Part shown: one piece after another, positions 1-6,838 of the stretch
How positions within the stretch are numbered: the first letter of the stretch is position 1
Layout: the number at the start of each line of letters is the position of its first letter
Source: UBA993 sp964485855
GTDB lineage: Bacteria > Bacillota > Dethiobacteria > DTU022
Direction: 5' to 3'
Length of the DNA stretch: 18,986 nt
Assembly: GCA_964485855.1 (NCBI GenBank)
Contig: CAZAKI010000037.1
Span: 1 to 18,986, forward strand
Program-made: the position numbers and the translations under genes
Notes under the pieces: generated by a model
The model's input: only the letters and a program-made list of their open reading frames with translations
What the model was told of the DNA's origin: nothing
Database searches by the model: none

Positions 1-68
1 CCGATGATGAAAGCTGAAGGGAAAGTGCCTAAAAGGTATGCGGCACAGGCCAGGAAAAAATTGTTCAT
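1..68 (-). CDS. plsY: Probable glycerol-3-phosphate acyltransferase PlsY, N-terminal fragment
   Basis: Reading the minus strand from the ATG at 68 gives 22 codons before the window ends: a short polar start, a hydrophobic helix, then Y-L-L-G-T-F-P-S-A-F-I-I. This matches the conserved beginning of PlsY, where an A-Y-x-x-G-S-[IF]-P-[ST]-A motif ends the first membrane helix. PlsY is the membrane enzyme that acylates glycerol 3-phosphate from acyl-phosphate, the first step of phospholipid synthesis in Gram-positive bacteria. A ribosome binding site (AAAGGGTGG on the minus strand, about 74-86) precedes the start, and a TATAAT-like -10 lies at 102-97 with no convincing -35. Only the first helix is visible, so the family call rests on one motif; another small membrane protein is possible. 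Confidence 0.55.
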   Translation of the reverse strand, partial: MNNFFLACAAYLLGTFPSAFII

Positions 69-171
69 CGCTTTACCACCCTTTTCTATTATGATTATTA
101 TAGCTGAGTTGTCCTGTAAAGGCGATTTTTCTGTTTACCAGCTAGTTATTAGCTATAAGTCTAAGAAAGTC

Positions 172-199
172 TTGCTAGGAAAAATAATTAAAGTAAAAT
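172..199 (+). promoter_or_regulatory. Possible promoter of the amino acid permease gene
   Basis: TTGCTA at 172-177 and TAAAAT at 194-199 are separated by 16 bases, a passable sigma-A arrangement on the plus strand. The untranslated leader would be about 85 nt. It contains a small perfect hairpin (CGAAAG at 215-220 with CTTTCG at 230-235) before the ribosome binding site near 278-284. The match is moderate and the surrounding DNA is AT-rich, so chance is a real possibility. Confidence 0.3.
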
Positions 200-291
200 A
201 TCTTCCCCATGGATCGAAAGGATTTGAAGCTTTCGAAGAGGAATTAGACTGAAGTTAAATATGGCTGATATTTGGCGGGGAGGAAAAAGAG

Positions 292-1452
292 ATGAGCAGC
301 AGGAAAGAGCTAACTTTTATTGAGGCATCTTGCATTATAACCGGTTACGGAGTCGGTGGAGGGATTATGGCGGTGCCTTTTCTGGCGGCGCAAAATGGCT
401 TACTAATAACCCTGATGATTATCGTTGTTGCATATTTATTTTCAGTGCTGCTACACCTGATGATTGCTGAAATGTGTTCAGGCGAAGAGGGATCGGTGCA
501 GATTGTCGAACTTTTCCGCAAGTATCTTTTCAAGGGGCGCTTTGAAACTCTTTTTACCTGGCTTTTCTTTGTCCTTTTATTAGTAATTCTTCTATCAAAT
601 ATGGCTGCCTATATTGTTGGAGGCGGTGAAATATTGGTCAACCTGATCGGTCTTCCGTTCTGGGTCGGTAAACTGTTTTTTTATCTGGTAGCAGCCGGAG
701 TGGTTTTTTTCGGTTTAAAGGTTCTGGGTATCAGTGAAAAGTATGCCGTGGCAGCCATTGCGATGATCTTTATCGTGTTGTCAGCAGCTTCTCTTGGCCA
801 GCCAATGCAGCCTTTGGTTCTGGTCCGACCTGTTGGCAATATAACCCTTGCTCTATTCGGGATGATCATGTTTGCTTTTGCTTCGTTCTTTTCAATTCCC
901 CAGGCAGTCGAAGGGCTCTCCTGGAATAAAAAGCTGATCCCCCGGGCGGTATTTGCCGGAATCGGTCTCAACCTGGTGTTTATCCTGATCATCACCTTTT
1001 TTGCTCTTTCTGTTTCGGAGCGGGTTACCGAGGTGGCCATTATCGGTTGGTCGGGGGCGGTTGGGGGCTGGGCGGCAATTCTTGGTTCGGTCTTCGTTTT
1101 TCTCGCCATGTTGACTACTTATTGGTCGCTATCGTACGCATTGGTAGTTATTATCCGTGAAAGGATCGGTTGGCCGGAAAGACTTTCCTGGTTGGCGGCG
1201 ACGCTACCTACACTGGTGATCGGGCTGGCAGGAGCGTCTACTTTTTTAAGCTTGATGCGTCTGGTCGGTGGAGGTATAGCCGTTGTGGTGGCTCTCCTGC
1301 TGATTCCTGCTTACCGGGCTTCAAGGAACAGCAGGGATTCAGAACTGCAAGAGGACGGTATTAATATCGGGTTTTGGGGCGGGACTATGTTCCAGGTTCT
1401 GGTAATTTTGGCGTACTTGTTGACCGCGATAGGCTCATTTGTGGCAATTTAA
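292..1452 (+). CDS. Aromatic/hydroxy amino acid permease family transporter
   Basis: The 386-residue protein is almost entirely hydrophobic, with about eleven predicted membrane helices. The first contains the glycine-rich stretch G-Y-G-V-G-G-G-I-M-A-V-P-F near residues 18-30. That glycine-rich first helix followed by A-V-P is typical of the HAAAP (tyrosine/tryptophan/serine) permeases in the APC superfamily, which import amino acids by ion symport. The length fits the family (about 400). The ATG at 292 has a GGGGAGGA ribosome binding site some 9 bases upstream. A short polar segment near residues 343-358 precedes the last helix. The substrate cannot be read from sequence. It is not obviously co-transcribed with the B12 genes: rarD and a separate promoter lie between. 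Confidence 0.7.
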   Translation: MSSRKELTFIEASCIITGYGVGGGIMAVPFLAAQNGLLITLMIIVVAYLFSVLLHLMIAEMCSGEEGSVQIVELFRKYLFKGRFETLFTWLFFVLLLVILLSNMAAYIVGGGEILVNLIGLPFWVGKLFFYLVAAGVVFFGLKVLGISEKYAVAAIAMIFIVLSAASLGQPMQPLVLVRPVGNITLALFGMIMFAFASFFSIPQAVEGLSWNKKLIPRAVFAGIGLNLVFILIITFFALSVSERVTEVAIIGWSGAVGGWAAILGSVFVFLAMLTTYWSLSYALVVIIRERIGWPERLSWLAATLPTLVIGLAGASTFLSLMRLVGGGIAVVVALLLIPAYRASRNSRDSELQEDGINIGFWGGTMFQVLVILAYLLTAIGSFVAI

Positions 1453-1613
1453 ATAAACAGATTTAGAAAGTTGGCTTCAGGCGGTTTAAATATTTATTGT
1501 CTTAGAAAAAAGTTGACATTAAAAAAGCGCTAAATTGCTTGCTTTGATCTGCTTTTAGTAATAAGCTATCACCATTAATCAAATTTAAGGCCACAGGGAG
1601 AGCTGCTTCAGTT

Positions 1614-2516
1614 TTGAAGGCGAACACGCTTGATGATAATACAGTCGGTATCTGGTACGGTTTAGCAGCCTATACTTTATGGGGATTTCTGCCTCTTTAC
1701 TGGAAGCTTTTAGTTACGGTGCCTGCGCTGGAAATATTGGCTCACCGTATTTTTTGGTCTTTTATTTTTATGATTTTGATTGTTTTTAGCAGCGGTGGCC
1801 GTAGGGCTCTTACTTATGTAGTAGCGGACAGAAAGAAAATGTCTTACATGTTTTTATGTGGATTTATCATTAGTATCAACTGGTTTACTTATATCTACGC
1901 GGTCAATACCAACCATGTAATTGAAGCCAGCATGGGTTACTTTATTAACCCGCTGGTTGTTGTCTTGCTCGGGGTTCTGGTTTTAAAGGAAAAGCTTACC
2001 CGCTGGCAGCTGGTCGCCTTAATACTGGCTGCAATCGGGGTGGCAATTATTACCTCCCAGTATGGCCGAGTGCCCTGGATTGCCATTTTTTTGGCCACAA
2101 CTTTTGCGGCATATGGCCTCATAAAAAAACTGGCCCGGGTTGATTCAATTACTGGGTTAACCCTGGAAACTTTGATTGTCATGCCCATTGCCCTTTTCTT
2201 TCTGGGCTACCTTGAGATCGGTGGCGTAGGCGCCATGGGTTCTGCCTCCACAGCCATTAAATTGATTCTGGCTGGGGCCGGGATAGTTACGGCAACACCG
2301 TTGATTCTTTTTTCCAGGGGGGTTGAAAAAACAACTTTTTCCATGATGGGATTTTTGCAATATATTACCCCGACGCTCACTCTTTTTTTAGGGGTTTTTA
2401 TCTTTAAAGAGCATTTTTCAACAATTCATTTAATCAGTTTTTGTTTTATCTGGACAGCTTTAATCATTTTTACTCTGACCAATATCGGTTTACTGAAGGA
2501 GCCACATAAACTTTAA
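1614..2516 (+). CDS. rarD: RarD-type EamA family transporter
   Basis: A 300-residue integral membrane protein with about ten helices and two EamA repeats. The start, A-A-Y-T-L-W-G-F-L-P-L-Y-W-K near residues 18-31, is the signature of RarD proteins. So are H-R-I-F-W-S near residue 45, the segment around I-E-A-S-M-G-Y-F-I-N-P-L near residues 103-114, and L-Q-Y-I-T-P-T near residue 248. RarD is named for chloramphenicol sensitivity in Pseudomonas; the transported substrate is unknown. The start is a TTG with AGGGAG at 1595-1600, a rather long spacing of 13 bases. No in-frame ATG gives a better fit to the family. Its last codons overlap the promoter of the downstream B12 operon. Confidence 0.85.
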   Translation: MKANTLDDNTVGIWYGLAAYTLWGFLPLYWKLLVTVPALEILAHRIFWSFIFMILIVFSSGGRRALTYVVADRKKMSYMFLCGFIISINWFTYIYAVNTNHVIEASMGYFINPLVVVLLGVLVLKEKLTRWQLVALILAAIGVAIITSQYGRVPWIAIFLATTFAAYGLIKKLARVDSITGLTLETLIVMPIALFFLGYLEIGGVGAMGSASTAIKLILAGAGIVTATPLILFSRGVEKTTFSMMGFLQYITPTLTLFLGVFIFKEHFSTIHLISFCFIWTALIIFTLTNIGLLKEPHKL

Positions 2517-2517
2517 T

Positions 2518-2546
2518 TAGACAATTATTCAAGGTAGTGCTATAAT
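2518..2546 (+). promoter_or_regulatory. Promoter of the cobalamin riboswitch and B12 operon
   Basis: TAGACA at 2518-2523 (five of six matches to TTGACA) is followed after 17 bases by a perfect TATAAT at 2541-2546. A TGn extended -10 element lies just before it (TGC, 2538-2540). Transcription would begin near 2553, about 20 nt before the riboswitch aptamer. The -35 box starts two bases after the rarD stop codon. This is the best promoter match in the window. Confidence 0.75.
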
Positions 2547-2571
2547 CATGACGATAATTGAATAGCTGTTT

Positions 2572-2725
2572 TTCAGGTGTATTAGACTTAATAAGGGAAG
2601 CCGGTGAAAGTCCGGCGCGGTCCCGCCACTGTAAGTGGGATGCTTTTCCTGAAGCCACTGGCTGCTAAGCCGGGAAGGTTGGAAAGGCAGTGAACACGAG
2701 CCAGGAGACCTGCCTGATGACACGC
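2572..2725 (+). promoter_or_regulatory. Cobalamin (AdoCbl) riboswitch aptamer
   Basis: The conserved elements of the cobalamin riboswitch appear in the right order. AGGTG is at 2575-2579. GGGAAGCCGGTGAAAGTCCG-type core begins near 2594, followed by a GTCCCGCCACTGT core. GAAGCCACTGG lies near 2651 and GCCGGGAAGG near 2669. The B12 box AGCCAGGAGACCTGCC is at 2699-2714. The closing pairing GTGT (2577-2580) with ACAC (2720-2723) is present. In known members, coenzyme B12 binding folds the RNA and stops expression of transport or synthesis genes. The element lies directly ahead of btuF and probably controls the whole operon to 13733. Confidence 0.95.
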
Positions 2726-2760
2726 GCTTAACCCCTTCGGGTGAGAGGGTAAGGCGGGGT

Positions 2761-2792
2761 ATAGGCCACGTTTTGCCGTGGTCTATTTGTTT
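2761..2792 (+). terminator. Riboswitch expression-platform terminator
   Basis: ATAGGCCACG (2761-2770) pairs with CGTGGTCTAT (2777-2786) through ten pairs, one of them G-U, around a six-base loop, followed by TTGTTT. This is a plausible intrinsic terminator placed between the aptamer and btuF, fitting transcriptional control by the riboswitch. A competing hairpin may form just upstream from CTTAACCCC (2727-2735) and GGGTAAG (2747-2753). The U tract is interrupted, so termination may be partial. Confidence 0.65.
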
Positions 2793-2800
2793 ATAAACCT

Positions 2801-2837
2801 TAAACTCCGGTAATCCCGCAAAAGCAGCCGGAGTTTA
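2801..2837 (+). repeat. Perfect 10-bp inverted repeat between terminator and btuF start
   Basis: TAAACTCCGG at 2801-2810 is perfectly complementary to CCGGAGTTTA at 2828-2837, with a 17-nt loop. No T run follows, so it is not a typical terminator. It ends only six bases before the AGAAGGAG ribosome binding site of btuF. It may affect translation, mRNA stability or 5' end processing, but no function is shown. Confidence 0.6.
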
Positions 2838-2859
2838 CTAAGAGAAGGAGATGTTTTTG

Positions 2860-3846
2860 ATGAAAAAAAATGGATTGTTACTAATCCTGCTGGTGGTTTT
2901 CTTTTATGCTTTCATTGCCATTGGGTGTGAACAAAAAGCTTTGACGCCCGAAGAAGCTTCTGACCCTGATCGGAATCAGATCGAAAGCGACGGTTCAATG
3001 ATGGTTGTTGATCAGATGGGGCGTGAAGTGATTCTGGCTGGTGTGCCCCAAAAAATAATTTCATTATCGCCGAGCAATACAGAGATTGCCTTTGCCTTGG
3101 GGCTGGCTGATCGATTGGTTGGGGTAACCGATTATTGTAATTATCCGTTGGAGGCCTTGGAAAAAGAAGTGATCGGGGGGTTTGCTACACCAAATATAGA
3201 AAAAATTATTGAACTTGAACCCGATTTGCTTCTGGCTTCAACCATTCATGAAGAAGTAATCAACCAGTTTGATGCTTTAGGTATCCCCGTTCTAGTTATT
3301 GAATCGGCAAACTTGGAAGAACTGTTTACCAGCATAAGCCTGGTTGCCGAACTTGCCGGCATCTCAGACCAGGGAGAAAGTCTGATTTCTTCTATGCAGC
3401 TGCAGATCAAATCAATCGAAGAAACTGTTTCCCAAATCAATGATGATCAAAGGGTCTTGGTGTATTACGAAGTTTATTCCGATCCACTGATGAGCGCCGG
3501 CAACAGTGTCTTTATCAATGAAATAATTGAACTAGCCGGTGGAATAAATATTTTTAAAGATATTGATGAAAACTATCCTCAGATCAGTGCCGAAGTGGTT
3601 GTTGAACGTCAACCCCAGGTAATTCTTTATCCAGACTATCACGGTACGGCCGAGATGGTTATAGAAGCGATGACTTCGCGGCCCGGGTGGGAAAGTATAC
3701 CGGCTGTGATTGAAGGCCGGGTTTATGCCATATCAGATGATGCTTTTGCCCGACCCGGCCCACGGGTTGTGAATGCAGTGGAAGAGGCGGCGGCGTTATT
3801 TTATCCGGAGCTCTTTAATGATTCTTCCTGTAACTGCTGTGATTAA
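2860..3846 (+). CDS. btuF: Corrinoid ABC transporter substrate-binding lipoprotein BtuF
   Basis: A 328-residue secreted lipoprotein. Residues 1-22 form a signal peptide ending in a lipobox-like A-I-G-C, so Cys23 would be lipid-anchored to the outer face of the membrane. The rest is a type III (helical backbone) periplasmic-binding fold, beginning with D-Q-M-G-R-E-V near residue 51 and I-I-S-L-S-P-S-N-T-E near residue 66. The cobalamin riboswitch and the neighbouring btuCD and cob genes point to a corrinoid ligand rather than heme or siderophore. I chose the ATG at 2860, not the one at 2851, because AGAAGGAG ends at 2850, directly against the earlier ATG, but lies 9 bases from the later one. 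The C-terminus ends in an unusual cysteine cluster, C-N-C-C-D. Confidence 0.88.
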   Translation: MKKNGLLLILLVVFFYAFIAIGCEQKALTPEEASDPDRNQIESDGSMMVVDQMGREVILAGVPQKIISLSPSNTEIAFALGLADRLVGVTDYCNYPLEALEKEVIGGFATPNIEKIIELEPDLLLASTIHEEVINQFDALGIPVLVIESANLEELFTSISLVAELAGISDQGESLISSMQLQIKSIEETVSQINDDQRVLVYYEVYSDPLMSAGNSVFINEIIELAGGINIFKDIDENYPQISAEVVVERQPQVILYPDYHGTAEMVIEAMTSRPGWESIPAVIEGRVYAISDDAFARPGPRVVNAVEEAAALFYPELFNDSSCNCCD

Positions 3847-3881
3847 TCTTCTTGTGTTTAAAATAAAAGGAGTAACGATTA

Positions 3882-4967
3882 TTGAGTAAATTAATTCCGC
3901 CGATAATTAAAAAAAACAGCAACCTAAAGCGGCCACTATTGATGTTCGGCCTTATAATCCTTTTGGTTTTCACGGCGCTCACAGCGATGATCTGGGGCGC
4001 GGTGACTATCGGCTGGAAAAATGTGATGGCCATTCTTTTTGATGCCCTGCCTTATTATCGATCTGAAACAGCGGCCGGCATTGCCTCGGTCTATAAAGAT
4101 ATATTGCTGCAAATCCGGGTGCCGAGAGTGCTGTTGGCAGCGGCGGTTGGTAGTTCCCTGGCTGTTTCCGGGTCGGTTTTTCAGGGGCTTTTCCGCAACC
4201 CGATGGCCGATCCCTATGTGATTGGTATTTCTTCTGGCGCTGCCTTGGGCGCGGTTTTTGCCATGCTTGGCGGTTTTAACCTGGTATTTGGCGGTTTTGG
4301 CGCGGTTCCCCTCTTTGCTTTCTTCGGAGGTATTGTGACAATTCTTCTCGTTTACAGCATGGCCAGGGTAGGCAGAGCAGTCCCGGTAATGACCTTGCTC
4401 CTGGCCGGTATTGCCGTCAGCGCTTTTTTGTCAGCTCTGGTTTCCCTGCTCACTTATTTTGCCGGTGAAAAGCTGCACCAGGTGATTTTCTGGTTGATGG
4501 GCGGCCTCGGCGGTGCTACCTGGCAGCAGGTAAAAGTAATGCTGCCCTATGCTTTTGTCGGTTACTTGGCAGTTAGTATCTTTTCCCGTGAATTGAATGC
4601 GATGCTGCTTGGAGAAGAAACGGCCAGTCATCTGGGAGTAGACACGGAAAAAGTTAAAAAGATTTTACTGATCGGGGCTTCACTGTTGGTTGCCGCAGCA
4701 GTATCGACCAGCGGCATTATTGGCTTTGTCGGACTGGTGGTCCCGCATTTTGTGCGCTTGGTTGCCGGGCCGGATCACCGCTTTCTAATTCCGGCATCCG
4801 CCGTGCTGGGTGGAACTCTGTTGATTGCCACCGATATGTTGGCCAGGGTAATTATTGCCCCGACTGAATTGCCGGTGGGAATAATAACCGCTTTGATCGG
4901 GGCGCCCATGTTTGTTTACCTGCTCAAAAAGAGAAAGAAATTGCGCTATTTTGGCGGAGGAGGGTAA
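3882..4967 (+). CDS. btuC: Corrinoid ABC transporter permease BtuC (FecCD family)
   Basis: A 361-residue membrane protein of the FecCD/BtuC family, which forms the ten-helix homodimeric channel of B12, heme and siderophore importers. Family hallmarks include the R-N-P-M-A-D-P-Y-V-I-G-I-S-S-G-A region near residues 106-121. The coupling region is near S-H-L-G-V-D (about 249), and S-G-I-I-G-F-V-G-L-V-V-P-H follows near residue 277. The start is TTG at 3882, supported by AAAGGAGT at 3866-3873 with eight bases between. It follows btuF by 35 bases with no terminator and precedes btuD by four. Specificity for corrinoids is inferred from context. Confidence 0.88.
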   Translation: MSKLIPPIIKKNSNLKRPLLMFGLIILLVFTALTAMIWGAVTIGWKNVMAILFDALPYYRSETAAGIASVYKDILLQIRVPRVLLAAAVGSSLAVSGSVFQGLFRNPMADPYVIGISSGAALGAVFAMLGGFNLVFGGFGAVPLFAFFGGIVTILLVYSMARVGRAVPVMTLLLAGIAVSAFLSALVSLLTYFAGEKLHQVIFWLMGGLGGATWQQVKVMLPYAFVGYLAVSIFSRELNAMLLGEETASHLGVDTEKVKKILLIGASLLVAAAVSTSGIIGFVGLVVPHFVRLVAGPDHRFLIPASAVLGGTLLIATDMLARVIIAPTELPVGIITALIGAPMFVYLLKKRKKLRYFGGGG

Positions 4968-4971
4968 TCCG

Positions 4972-6249
4972 GTGGGTTTGAAAATCGATATCCATGACCT
5001 GACCGTTGCCTATGATTCCATCCCAGTTCTTGATGGAACCTCTTTTCAGGTGAACCGCGGCGATCTTGTAGCTCTGTTGGGAGCGAATGGAGCCGGAAAA
5101 TCGACTTTACTGCGTTGTATCAGCCGGATTCTTAAACCGGCTAATGGCCATATTTTACTTGATGACCGTGAATTGAAGCTTCTAAATAACAGAGAGGCGG
5201 CTCGCCTGATGGCAGTTGTCCCGCAGGAAACGGCGGCAGATTTTGACTTCACGGTAGAAGATATCGTGATGATGGGTCGCTTTCCCTATCTGACCCGTTT
5301 CCGGAAAGAAGAGCAAAAAGATCGGGAAATTGTCCTTCGGGCCATGGAAATGACCGGGGTTACCCACTTGGCGGAACGGTCAATCGCTCAGTTAAGCGGA
5401 GGAGAAAAGCAGCGGGTCGTGATGGCCCGGGCAGTAGCCCAGCAACCGGAAGCGCTACTCCTTGATGAACCGACAGCCAACCTGGATATTGGCTACCAGT
5501 CAATGCTGCTTGAAATGGCTTCCCGTCTGAACAGTGAACAGGGAGTAACGGTAATTGCGGCCATTCATGATATTAATCTGGCAGTTCATCACTTTAACCG
5601 CTTTATTTTGTTAGCCGGAGGTCGAGTGCTGGCTGCAGGTAGGGCAGATGAGGTGATTACTGCCGAAAACATTCAAAAGTCATATGGGGTTCCTGCTTCT
5701 ACTTTCAGGCATCCCCTGCACGGCGTTTTACAGGTTAGTGTTGCCCGGGGAAAACCTCAGGCGGAGTTAAAGACAAAAGGCCTGCGGGTCCATGTGATTG
5801 GTGGCGGTGAAGAAGCAATGCCGACTCTGGAATTCTTAAACCAGGCAGGGTATGATCTTTCAGTCGGTCCGGTTTCCGCCCAGGATAGCGGTTGTCGTTT
5901 CGCTCATTTCAACGGTCTACCTGTGGTTATTGTTCCTCCGTTCACCAATATGAATCAAGAGCACAGGGGAAAACATCTACAGCTGATGCGCGATGCCGAG
6001 GCTATTGTTGTACCTCCAATCCCCTTTGGGGAAGGGAACCTGCCGTTATTTAAAGAGGTTGAACAGGTGCTGGAAGAGGGTAAATCTCTTTACCTAATTG
6101 ACTTCGCCGAGGTAAGCAAGCGAGATTACAGCGGCGGTAAAGCCTTAGAATTGCTATCCGGGATGATTGAAAAAGGGGCGATCCCCCTAAAGCGAATTGA
6201 AGATCTGCCGGATTTGATCGGCAAAAAGGAAGAGATAGTTGATGATTGA
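4972..6249 (+). CDS. btuD: Corrinoid ABC transporter ATPase BtuD with extra C-terminal domain
   Basis: A 425-residue protein. Residues 1 to about 258 are a complete ABC ATPase: Walker A G-A-N-G-A-G-K-S-T at 37-45, Q-loop Gln85, signature L-S-G-G-E at 141-145, Walker B L-L-L-D-E-P at 162-167 and switch His199. It would power BtuC. Residues about 270-425 form a second domain not needed for transport. It opens with a beta strand and glycine turn, V-H-V-I-G-G-G-E-E at 273-281, and contains V-P-P-F near 321 and P-F-G-E-G-N-L near 351, suggesting a Rossmann-like alpha/beta fold. Similar long BtuD-type ATPases are, from memory, present in other anaerobes and archaea. The GTG at 4972 is chosen because GGAGGAGGG (4956-4964) ends seven bases upstream; a longer reading would run back into btuC. 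Confidence 0.85.
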   Translation: MGLKIDIHDLTVAYDSIPVLDGTSFQVNRGDLVALLGANGAGKSTLLRCISRILKPANGHILLDDRELKLLNNREAARLMAVVPQETAADFDFTVEDIVMMGRFPYLTRFRKEEQKDREIVLRAMEMTGVTHLAERSIAQLSGGEKQRVVMARAVAQQPEALLLDEPTANLDIGYQSMLLEMASRLNSEQGVTVIAAIHDINLAVHHFNRFILLAGGRVLAAGRADEVITAENIQKSYGVPASTFRHPLHGVLQVSVARGKPQAELKTKGLRVHVIGGGEEAMPTLEFLNQAGYDLSVGPVSAQDSGCRFAHFNGLPVVIVPPFTNMNQEHRGKHLQLMRDAEAIVVPPIPFGEGNLPLFKEVEQVLEEGKSLYLIDFAEVSKRDYSGGKALELLSGMIEKGAIPLKRIEDLPDLIGKKEEIVDD

Positions 6250-6838
6250 AAAGGTTAATAAATCTTTAACCCTGATCACCGGGGGAGTTCGTAGCGGTAA
6301 AAGCACTTTTGCCGAGCAGCTTGCTACAGAAAGCGGAAGGCAAATAATTTATCTGGCAACGGCCAGGGTAGAAGACGAAGCGATGCGCGAAAGAGTGCTG
6401 CGTCACCAACAACGCAGGCCTGAAAAAGTGCAAACTGTTGAGGAACCACTTGAGCCGCACCTGGTTCTGGAAAAAGAAGATTCAGCTGCTAAAGTGATTT
6501 TAGTTGATTGTCTTACCCTGCTTTTAAGCAATCGCTTTCTGGCCGATCTAGATCGACATGGAGCGGTCAGGGAAGGTGAAGATATTTTTGCCGATGAACT
6601 CTTACTTGAAAAAGCCGCGGAGAGAACCCTTGATTATATTAAACTTTTTGCTGAAACCGCTGCTTCCACTGCGGCTAATGTGATTGTGGTGACCAATGAA
6701 ATCGGAATGGGAGTGGTTCCTGAATATCCGGTGGGCCGGGTTTTCAGGGATCTGGCCGGTCGGGCCAACCAGCTTGTTGCAAGAATAGCAGATCGGGTCT
6801 GGCTGGTTGTCTGCGGTTTGCCCCAGCAGATTAAATAA
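6242..6838 (+). CDS. cobU: Adenosylcobinamide kinase / adenosylcobinamide-phosphate guanylyltransferase CobU
   Basis: A 198-residue bifunctional enzyme that phosphorylates adenosylcobinamide and then transfers GMP to make adenosylcobinamide-GDP. Visible motifs are the P-loop G-G-V-R-S-G-K-S-T at 14-22, the region R-H-Q-Q-R-R-P at 54-60 with His55 the likely GMP-carrying residue, V-D-C-L-T-L-L-L-S-N at 88-97, and T-N-E-I-G-M-G-V-V-P at 151-160. Length is normal for CobU (about 180). The ATG at 6242 overlaps the last eight bases of btuD, so translation is probably coupled. An AAGGAAGAG site lies at 6226-6234. The call is firm. Confidence 0.95.
   Translation: MIEKVNKSLTLITGGVRSGKSTFAEQLATESGRQIIYLATARVEDEAMRERVLRHQQRRPEKVQTVEEPLEPHLVLEKEDSAAKVILVDCLTLLLSNRFLADLDRHGAVREGEDIFADELLLEKAAERTLDYIKLFAETAASTAANVIVVTNEIGMGVVPEYPVGRVFRDLAGRANQLVARIADRVWLVVCGLPQQIK

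Noticed and set aside
4..252. 82-codon plus-strand open frame at the left edge
   Set aside because: It has no ribosome binding site, no recognisable domain and odd composition, and it overlaps a minus-strand start with a good ribosome binding site and PlsY-like sequence.
681..1109. 142-codon minus-strand frame inside the permease gene
   Set aside because: It is antisense to a clear transmembrane protein, has low-complexity Ala/Pro/Thr/Arg composition and no family resemblance.
1513..1518. Perfect TTGACA upstream of rarD as a promoter -35 box
   Set aside because: No acceptable -10 hexamer lies at 16-18 bases, so I did not call a promoter.
2860..6249. Heme or iron-siderophore ABC importer
   Set aside because: The proteins are of the same superfamily, but the cobalamin riboswitch and directly following cobU and cbiB make corrinoid transport much more likely.
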